From Methanococcoides alaskense (GTDB taxonomy: Archaea; Halobacteriota; Methanosarcinia; Methanosarcinales; Methanosarcinaceae), in NCBI RefSeq assembly GCF_027594145.1, contig NZ_JAQFFK010000003.1:805408-869407 (forward strand): 64,000 nucleotides of DNA, read 5' to 3'. The position numbers were made by a program, and so were the translations under genes. How positions within the stretch are numbered: position 1 is the stretch's first letter; every line of letters begins with the position of its first letter. Below, piece after piece: positions 57,919 to 64,000 of the stretch. The notes below the pieces were generated by a model, which saw only the letters and a program-made list of their open reading frames with translations, had not been told where the DNA came from and did not search any database.

Positions 57919-58392
57919 ATGAGTGAACAAGTAATCAACCGACTTAAAGACCCGGAAAACATCACCGAAACAGAACAGAAACATGTGCCTGTTATCGAAG
58001 CTGATGAAGTGATGACCGCAGAAGGTTCATTCGAAGTTACTGTAAAAGTGGGGGAATTACCACACGTTATGCAGGACGAACACTATATAGAGTGGATCGA
58101 ACTCTCGCTCGGGGATATGAAGATCGGCAGGGTAGAACTATCACCTTCCGATGAGAAAGCTGAAGCAACATTTACTGTTGAGCCAACAGAAGAAATTGTA
58201 GGTATCCATGCCTATCAGGTATGCAACATTCGTGGCGTAAATGTTTGTGGAAAATGTGGCAGCAAATCTGTTGTAATGAAGTTAGATGCGCTGGCAAGCT
58301 GCAACGTTCATGGGTTGTGGGAATCAAAGAAAGAAGTCACGATCATGTCAAGTCATGAAGACGAAGGAAAAGCCTGTGCCTGGCATAAATGA
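57919..58392 (+). CDS. Superoxide-reductase-like protein with extra cysteines, resembling methanoferrodoxin
   Basis: A 157-residue protein with the superoxide reductase iron site: KHVPVIE, then HVMQDEHYIEWIEL, and the C-terminal CNVHGLWES that supplies the Cys and His ligands. An insert before that motif (CNIRGVNVCGKCG) and a final CAWHK add four further cysteines, enough for a 4Fe-4S cluster. Methanoferrodoxin of Methanosarcina is a superoxide reductase with an added 4Fe-4S site, and this may be the same type. ATG 57919 follows GGGTGAT; an ATG at 57907 is an alternative. Confidence 0.7.
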   Translation: MSEQVINRLKDPENITETEQKHVPVIEADEVMTAEGSFEVTVKVGELPHVMQDEHYIEWIELSLGDMKIGRVELSPSDEKAEATFTVEPTEEIVGIHAYQVCNIRGVNVCGKCGSKSVVMKLDALASCNVHGLWESKKEVTIMSSHEDEGKACAWHK

Positions 58393-58511
58393 TCGTTTAA
58401 AGTGTTGATGTATGGGGGTACGTCATAACTACTAAACCCGGAGTTGATACTCTGGATATTTTTCTTTTTTGCAATGAATTTACAATTTTCAGTCAGTTTA
58501 ACTGTGGTAGT

Positions 58512-58916
58512 ATGAAAGAAAAGAGCATCCTGATAGTCGAAGATGAAATGATAGTCGCCATGATGATCAAGCTGAAACTTATTGAAATGGGATACAAGGT
58601 AGCAGGACATGCAGTATCATCGGAGCAAGCATTATTGATGGTCAATGAAAATAATCCAGATCTTATTATAATGGATATTTATATCAAAGGAAACCTTGAT
58701 GGTATCGAGACAGCATTAGAAATAGAAGATAGATGCTCAGTTCCAATCATTTTCTTAACAGGGGATTCATCAAATGAAACAACTACAAGGGCATCCTTTG
58801 CACACCCTGTAGGTTATTTACAGAAACCTTTTATGGATGAAGAATTAGAATATGTAATTGAATCTGCTATGCACAAGCATATTGCCCAGACAAGAGACGC
58901 TGCTATTGCAAATTGA
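58512..58916 (+). CDS. Stand-alone response-regulator receiver protein
   Basis: A 134-residue CheY-like receiver: IVEDEMIVAMM, phospho-Asp in LIIMDIYIKGNLDGIE, Thr in FLTGDSS and Lys in YLQKPF. No output domain. It resembles the receiver at 52831. No kinase is adjacent; it follows the superoxide-reductase-like gene after 119 bases. Weak ribosome site. Confidence 0.88.
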   Translation: MKEKSILIVEDEMIVAMMIKLKLIEMGYKVAGHAVSSEQALLMVNENNPDLIIMDIYIKGNLDGIETALEIEDRCSVPIIFLTGDSSNETTTRASFAHPVGYLQKPFMDEELEYVIESAMHKHIAQTRDAAIAN

Positions 58917-58992
58917 TCAAAGGACAATGGTTTTAGTAATAGCATAACATTGTTTGTATTATTATAACATTTTTTAACTCGAAAAGGTTCAA

Positions 58993-59538
58993 GTGCTCCA
59001 CAGGTTATGGAAAATGAAACTTGATTACGAACAGGGAAGATACATCATATTAGGGAGTATAGATGGAATATTGGCGGTGCTTGGTGTTGTCATAGGAACA
59101 TCACATGTTGTGGATGATCCATCGATCATTATCAATGCTGCTCTTGGTGGTGCCGTTGCCCTTGCACTGACTAACGGTATCGGTTCATATCTTGCCGAAA
59201 GTGCAGTAGAGTACGGCAATCTTGCAGAACTGGAGAAACCCCTTCTACGAAGTCTTGAATCCACAACCCTAGAACGTGATACAAAGAAAAAGATATGGAA
59301 TGATTCCATTACACACGGCGGATCAAGCTTAATTGGCTCCCTTATACCAATAATGCCCTTCGTACTATTTGATACGCTGTCACTTGAGATAGCGATCATA
59401 CTCAGCATATCTGTTCTTGCAATACTTGGAGTATATTCAGGTAAGATCGCTAAACAAAGTCTCATAAAACATGCCGTGAGAATGGTAGGACTGGGAATAC
59501 TGATCGTTCTGGCTGTGACTTCATTAGGTCTTCAATGA
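58993..59538 (+). CDS. CCC1/VIT1-family membrane transporter
   Basis: A 181-residue membrane protein with about five spans. The N-terminal part reads GRYIILGSIDGILAVLGVVIG, the family's first span, and later GIGSYLAE follows. These transporters move iron or manganese. GTG 58993 (after AAAAGG) or ATG 59014 can be the start; the alignment begins at MKLDYEQGRY, which favours 59014 slightly. Between receivers and UspA, transcription probably separate. Confidence 0.75.
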   Translation: MLHRLWKMKLDYEQGRYIILGSIDGILAVLGVVIGTSHVVDDPSIIINAALGGAVALALTNGIGSYLAESAVEYGNLAELEKPLLRSLESTTLERDTKKKIWNDSITHGGSSLIGSLIPIMPFVLFDTLSLEIAIILSISVLAILGVYSGKIAKQSLIKHAVRMVGLGILIVLAVTSLGLQ

Positions 59539-59609
59539 TAGAATTATGGAAATCGTATCAGTGACAATAGCTTAAATGATCAAAGACATGATATCAAAGG
59601 TGAAAGAAC

Positions 59610-60048
59610 ATGGAAGAGATCGCTTATAAGAATATTCTTGTTCCCATTGATGAAAAGCAACTTTCAAAAAGGGTAATCGATCACGCACTACATATCGCAG
59701 ATAAAGAATCAGGCAAGTTGATCATTGTCTATGTGGAAAGGAAAAAAACTCTGGAATGCATCTTTCCAAAAGAACTGGCTGAAAAGATGATGGTGATCGT
59801 AAAGGAGAATATCGAAGCCAACATGGACTATGCCCTTGAAAATGCAAGAAAAACAGGCGCAGAGGTTGAAAAGATCATACTTGACAATGATGGCATTGCC
59901 AAGGACCTTATCAGAATCGCCGAAGAAAATAATGTGAACCTGACAATAATGGGTTTCGAATCTTTGAGGTCCGGACCCCTTGGAAGTATTACCCGATGGT
60001 ATCGCAGCAAATATCGGACCTGTTCTCGTCATCACCGACGAAGACTGA
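59610..60048 (+). pseudogene. Universal stress protein UspA, frameshifted near the C-terminus
   Basis: The first 125 or so residues are a normal UspA domain (YKNILVPIDEKQLSKRV; LIVIYVER-like strand; NVNLTIMGFES). The ATP-binding G-x-2-G-x-9-G loop reads SLRSGPLGSIT, after which the frame leaves the expected text and runs as basic residues to 60062. In the other frame the normal ending DGIAANIGPVLVITDED appears and stops at 60048. One base in ACCCGATGG (about 59990-59998) has been gained or lost, either a mutation or a sequencing error. Confidence 0.75.
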
Positions 60049-60259
60049 TACACGCATTGTGAACTACCCCACTCTTACGCATGAGGCTTTCTGCTTCATT
60101 CTTTGAACTATGCATCAATATACAATATTTATAACAATATATCAATGGTTTGTAAAACAATGTTGTGTGCAGATAGTACGTATTTCATCCCACATCTTAC
60201 GAAAGGGGGACTTCTCGGCTAAAAGTTAAATCTAATGGGAAGCTATAGAGTTGAACATT

Positions 60260-61204
60260 ATGCTATCCACCCTATTGCTTTTCCTGTTAAGCCTTGTCCT
60301 GATCACCAAAGGTGCGGACTGGTTCATCGAAGCCGCTGTTGCCATCTCAACCAAAAGTGGCCTTCCAAAGATCATAATCGGAGCCACCATAGTCAGTTTT
60401 GCTACGACAGCACCCGAATTTACCGTTTCTGCAATGGCCGCATATCTTGGTCATACCGATCTGACGATCGGGAATGCAGTTGGTTCTGCTATCTGTAATA
60501 TAGGACTTGCACTTGGAGTGGTAATAGCAGTAAAGGCAATACCTTTGGATGGGGGCTCTTTCCTTCATAAAAGTGCTATCATGCTGATAGCAGGACTCAC
60601 ACTTGTGGCACTGACATTGGACAGGACATTAAGTTCGTTCGATGGCATTATCCTACTGACCATATTCGTTGGTTTTCTCTACTATAACTATCGTCTGCAA
60701 TCTGCCATATTCGATGGCAATGAGAATAAAAGGGAAAAACTGTCTTTAAGCGAAATAAAATCAGATATCTTCTACTTTATACTTGGAGCAACACTTGTAG
60801 TTATCGGAAGCCGCATACTTGTGGACACCGGCACCGAGATAGCACGCTGGTTTGGCATTCCTGAAATGATAATAGGACTAACCCTTGTAGCACTTGGAAC
60901 ATCCCTTCCTGAACTTATAACAGCAATTTCTGCAACCCTTAAAGGGCACCAGGACCTTTCCATCGGGAACATCCTCGGTGCAAACACCATGGATATTGCA
61001 CTCATACTTGGATTTTCCTCACAGATAAGAGATATTCCGATCCTTGACCAATCCATTATGTATGACTTTCCATTTATGATAGTTATCATGCTCTTGCTTA
61101 TTATTTTCGGGATCACGAAAAAACGACTTGACCGATGGGAAGGTGTAGTTATCATGCTGGCTTATTTCGGTTATATTGCAGGTCTTTTCCTGCTCTACAA
61201 CTGA
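60260..61204 (+). CDS. CaCA-family cation exchanger (Na+/Ca2+ type)
   Basis: A 314-residue protein with about 10 spans and two alpha repeats: GATIVSFATTAPEFTVS and GLTLVALGTSLPELITA, each with the acidic cation site, and NAVGSAICNIG/NILGANTMDIA after them. It exchanges Na+ or H+ for Ca2+. ATG 60260 or TTG 60251 may be the start; neither has a strong ribosome site. Confidence 0.88.
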   Translation: MLSTLLLFLLSLVLITKGADWFIEAAVAISTKSGLPKIIIGATIVSFATTAPEFTVSAMAAYLGHTDLTIGNAVGSAICNIGLALGVVIAVKAIPLDGGSFLHKSAIMLIAGLTLVALTLDRTLSSFDGIILLTIFVGFLYYNYRLQSAIFDGNENKREKLSLSEIKSDIFYFILGATLVVIGSRILVDTGTEIARWFGIPEMIIGLTLVALGTSLPELITAISATLKGHQDLSIGNILGANTMDIALILGFSSQIRDIPILDQSIMYDFPFMIVIMLLLIIFGITKKRLDRWEGVVIMLAYFGYIAGLFLLYN

Positions 61205-61313
61205 ATCCCTTTTAGATCGATTTATTCAGAGAAATAGCCCTATTGCTTAGTATGTGCCATAAATTCCGTCAGGCTTAAATCATGTCAGACAAAATAATAT
61301 TAGAGGTTTTACT

Positions 61314-61757
61314 ATGAAAAAAATGTGGATATTAATCTTTATGGTAGCAGCCCTTATCACCGCAGGGTGTGCCGGGGATGACACAGGAACAACAACGTTT
61401 ACTGATGATGATCTGGAAGTGACAACTAATATACCTGAAGGTGCTGAAGACCAATGGTGCCCTGTCGGTACTACCTGGGAAGCTGTGAACCCACAGACAG
61501 GTGAATCAATGACCATGGCGATCACGGGTACAGAAACTGTTAACGGTATCGAGATGTGCAAAGCTATTGTAGAGATAGAGCCTGTAGTAGACGGTATTGC
61601 AAAAATGGAATATTTGTGGGCGGAGAATGGAGAATCGGTTATCTGGACAAACTACGATGAGTCAGGAAATGTTCATTCAAAAATAACAATTCTTGATGGA
61701 AAAATGTCCATTACTGACGAGAACGGGGAAGTAATGGAATTTGGAACAACAGAATAA
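61314..61757 (+). CDS. Small exported lipoprotein
   Basis: A 147-residue protein with a lipoprotein signal (WILIFMVAALITAGC, Cys19 as lipid site) and an acidic extracellular domain of about 125 residues with two Cys in DQWCPVG and IEMCKAI, which may pair. No family recognised; function unknown. AGAGG lies before the ATG. Confidence 0.75.
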   Translation: MKKMWILIFMVAALITAGCAGDDTGTTTFTDDDLEVTTNIPEGAEDQWCPVGTTWEAVNPQTGESMTMAITGTETVNGIEMCKAIVEIEPVVDGIAKMEYLWAENGESVIWTNYDESGNVHSKITILDGKMSITDENGEVMEFGTTE

Positions 61758-61957
61758 TTTATTGTTGATAGCATAAGCAGATGAATACTGCTTATATATT
61801 TTTTATTTTGCTAATTATTGGTGTTTCTGGTATGGCCATGTCCACAATATCTTGTTAAAATATCCTTTAATTAAGGTAAAGAACTATAATAAATCACATC
61901 TTATACGGGACCATTCATTCTAACGAACTATCAATTCATTGAAAGAAGGATAAAAAT

Positions 61958-62236
61958 ATGACCTCAACCCGCTTCATAATCACTGTTATCGGTATCGACA
62001 AAATAGGCATTGTTGCCAGCATTACAAAAGTTATGGCAGATTATAATGTGAATATCGTTGATATCAGCCAGACCATAATGGAAGACCTGTTCACAATGAT
62101 CATGCTGGCAGGCGTGGATTCCGAGAACTTTGACCTTGCAGCATTCCAAAAAGCAATGGTTGGAATAGGGGAAGAGCTTGGTGTTGAAGTGCGTGTACAG
62201 CATGAAGACGCCTTCCGCTTTATGCACAGGATCTAA
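61958..62236 (+). CDS. ACT-domain protein (UPF0237 type)
   Basis: A 92-residue single ACT domain ([20 protein letters not shown], then [17 protein letters not shown]), which binds small ligands such as amino acids. It is paired with the UPF0210 gene downstream (14-base gap), an arrangement conserved in many genomes, suggesting regulation of that protein. AAGAAGGAT precedes the ATG. Confidence 0.88.
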   Translation: MTSTRFIITVIGIDKIGIVASITKVMADYNVNIVDISQTIMEDLFTMIMLAGVDSENFDLAAFQKAMVGIGEELGVEVRVQHEDAFRFMHRI

Positions 62237-62250
62237 AAAAGGTGATCAAG

Positions 62251-63612
62251 ATGCTTATTCATCCAGAAGAGATACTTGAGACCATCCACATGATCAAAGC
62301 TGAGAACTTTGATATAAGGACAGTTACCATGGGAATTAATCTTCGTGATTGCTGTCATAGTGACATCGATGTCCTCAATAAAAATATCTACAACAAGATA
62401 ACCGGTTATGCAAAGGAACTTGTGAGGACCACAGAGGAGGTTCAGAACCTTTACGGCATCCCCATAACCAACAAACGAATTGCCGTTACCCCTATTGCCA
62501 TCGTTGCCGAAAGTTGTGACACTGAGGACTATGTTTCCATAGCAAAGACCCTTGACAGAGCTGCTGATGATGTAGGTATAGATTTCATAGGAGGCTTCAG
62601 TGCCCTTGTACATAAAGGGATGACTCCTGGTGATCTGAAGCTTATCAATTCGATCCCACAAGCTCTTGCCAATACTAAAAAAGTATGTTCATCCGTCAAT
62701 GTCGCAACTACAAAGGCAGGGATAAACATGGATGCAGTGGCAATGATGGGCAATATAGTCAAAAAGACAGCGGAAGCAACTAAAGATGCTGATGGCATCG
62801 GATGTGCAAAGCTTGTTATCTTTGCAAACGCACCGGAAGATAATCCCTTTATGGCAGGTGCATTTCATGGTATAGGAGAACCGGATTGTGTAATTAATGT
62901 AGGAGTCAGTGGTCCTGGTGTCGTAAATTCAACTGTACGCGAACTGAAAGACCCGGACCTTGGTGAGATCTCAGAAGCTATCAAGAAAACCGCTTTTAAG
63001 ATAACAAGGATGGGAGAGATGGTAGGAAGAGAAGTTTCCCGCCGGCTCAATGTAGATTTTGGAGTTCTCGACCTTTCCCTTGCACCCACCCCGGAAATAG
63101 GCGATAGTGTTGCAGCCATCCTTGAGGCCATGGGACTCGAGACCTGTGGAACCCACGGAACAACTGCAGCTCTTGCTCTGCTTAACGATGCTGTGAAAAA
63201 AGGTGGTTCAATGGCCTCATCCTATGTGGGCGGTTTAAGTGGTGCTTTCATCCCGGTCAGCGAAGATGCAGGAATGATACGTGCGGTCGAATTGGGTGCA
63301 TTGAGCCTTGAAAAGCTAGAAGCCATGACCAGCGTATGTTCCGTGGGACTGGATATGATAGCAATTCCAGGAGACACGTCTGCAGCAACCATTTCAGCAA
63401 TCATTGCCGATGAAATGGCCATTGGAATGATAAACAAGAAAACAACGGCTGTACGTCTTATACCTGCCCCGGGCAAAAAGGTAGGGGACAGTGTAGAATT
63501 CGGAGGATTACTTGGAAGAGCACCGGTTATGAAAGTCTCTGAATTCAGTTCGGAAGAGTTTATAGCACGTGGTGGAAGGATACCTGCCCCTATTCAGGCA
63601 CTCACAAATTGA
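62251..63612 (+). CDS. UPF0210/DUF711 family protein
   Basis: A 453-residue protein related to pyruvate-formate-lyase/anaerobic-reductase folds (PFL-like), with [13 protein letters not shown] near the start and [14 protein letters not shown] and VSGPGVVN later. Function is unknown; it is always next to the ACT protein. AGGTGAT eight bases before ATG 62251 decides the start over GTG 62242. Confidence 0.85.
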   Translation: MLIHPEEILETIHMIKAENFDIRTVTMGINLRDCCHSDIDVLNKNIYNKITGYAKELVRTTEEVQNLYGIPITNKRIAVTPIAIVAESCDTEDYVSIAKTLDRAADDVGIDFIGGFSALVHKGMTPGDLKLINSIPQALANTKKVCSSVNVATTKAGINMDAVAMMGNIVKKTAEATKDADGIGCAKLVIFANAPEDNPFMAGAFHGIGEPDCVINVGVSGPGVVNSTVRELKDPDLGEISEAIKKTAFKITRMGEMVGREVSRRLNVDFGVLDLSLAPTPEIGDSVAAILEAMGLETCGTHGTTAALALLNDAVKKGGSMASSYVGGLSGAFIPVSEDAGMIRAVELGALSLEKLEAMTSVCSVGLDMIAIPGDTSAATISAIIADEMAIGMINKKTTAVRLIPAPGKKVGDSVEFGGLLGRAPVMKVSEFSSEEFIARGGRIPAPIQALTN

Positions 63613-63633
63613 AATTTGAAACCTGTATATATT

Positions 63634-64000
63634 TCAGACACTTCCAGAAGTAGAACCGTCATGAGAACATGAAACGATGATGCGGTCTATAATATCTCCT
63701 TTTTTCTCCCCTTTCTTTATTTTTATCCGAACGTCTAAATAACGTTCGTATAACTTTTTTCGCTCATGATACAGATCTTTTAGCCCCTTGTCCTTAAAGC
63801 CAACAAGTCCTCTTTTGGAAGGGGAGATACGCCTGGCTATCTGACTAAAAGACACATCCAGATAAACTATCGTAGAAATTTCTTTTAGATGTTTTATCGA
63901 TTTTTCCGAGTAGACTATACTACCGCCGGTTGCAATAACATAGTTATCCAATGCATGAAGTCCAATAACGATCTGTTCTTCAAGTTCAATGAACTCATCG
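63634..64000 (-). CDS. Shikimate-kinase-like protein, C-terminal part (runs off the window)
   Basis: The minus-strand frame is open to the window end. The visible part includes DEFIELEEQIVIGLHALDNYVI and then ATGGSIVYSEKSIKHLKEI, like the shikimate-binding GGG motif (here TGGS), IVYLDVSFSQIARRISPSKRGLVGF (Arg-rich lid) and LYHERKKLYERYLDV. These are shikimate kinase features. The N-terminal P-loop is outside the window. Many archaea use a GHMP-type shikimate kinase instead, so another substrate is possible. Confidence 0.65.
   Translation of the reverse strand, partial: DEFIELEEQIVIGLHALDNYVIATGGSIVYSEKSIKHLKEISTIVYLDVSFSQIARRISPSKRGLVGFKDKGLKDLYHERKKLYERYLDVRIKIKKGEKKGDIIDRIIVSCSHDGSTSGSV

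Noticed and set aside
1..64000. tRNA or rRNA genes
   Set aside because: No T-arm plus anticodon-arm pattern or rRNA sequence was seen by eye on either strand; a covariance search would settle it.

Overview
The window comes from a methylotrophic, pyrrolysine-using methanogen of the Methanosarcinaceae (Methanococcoides, Methanolobus or a close relative; genus is inferred). Evidence: two monomethylamine methyltransferase genes (mtmB) with an in-frame amber codon at codon 202, a complete acetyl-CoA decarbonylase/synthase (CODH/ACS) operon, a coenzyme B-type homocitrate synthase, Msr-family regulators, and an AT-rich sequence with archaeal TATA boxes and GGAGG/GGTGA ribosome sites.

Layout. 1-736: start of a hydantoinase/oxoprolinase gene. 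867-6101: methyl-sulfide type locus on the minus strand, transcribed as sensor kinase, Msr regulator, fused corrinoid/methyltransferase (Mts family). The kinase frame is interrupted only by one TAG. 6336-9526: an ISH3-like transposase remnant, a DUF1638 gene and a kinase-less PAS-GAF paralogue. 9527-20731: an accessory, casposon-like island. It has a long noncoding stretch with a 21-bp periodic array, a family B DNA polymerase, an HNH nuclease, HTH-like genes, a broken HEPN-type gene, and two remnants of a Cas1 C-terminus. One remnant is split by a group II intron whose reverse transcriptase frame is broken. 19166-27342: an effector-binding protein, an iron-sulfur flavoprotein, a very large exported CobN-like protein with three near-identical repeats, and a membrane-anchored hydrolase.

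27413-35338 is the cdhABC-cooC-cdhDE operon (minus strand). 35734-43123 is housekeeping: rhomboid protease, NYN-domain protein, homocitrate synthase, NAD kinase, inositol-phosphatase family enzyme, archaeal GAPDH, CooT and a DUF89 phosphatase. 43456-43931 is a short IS630-derived element with terminal repeats, directly upstream of the first mtm promoter.

44050-57832 is a duplicated monomethylamine locus. Each copy has mtmC, mtmB, then a four-gene membrane cassette: a 31-32 residue single-span protein, an APC permease and two small two-span proteins. Between the copies lie two Msr-type regulators, a dCache/PAS histidine kinase and a receiver protein. The second copy is followed by a superoxide-reductase-like protein and another receiver. 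The rest (58993-64000) holds a CCC1-type transporter, a frameshifted UspA, a cation exchanger, a lipoprotein, an ACT/UPF0210 pair and a partial shikimate-kinase-like gene.

Together the window covers uptake and demethylation of monomethylamine, a methyl-sulfide type methyltransferase, and carbon assimilation or acetate cleavage through CODH/ACS, with local sensors and regulators. The strongest candidates for undescribed biology are the conserved permease plus microprotein cassette, the possible amber (pyrrolysine) readthrough in a heme-sensor-like kinase, and the casposon-like island whose cas1 is split by a group II intron.
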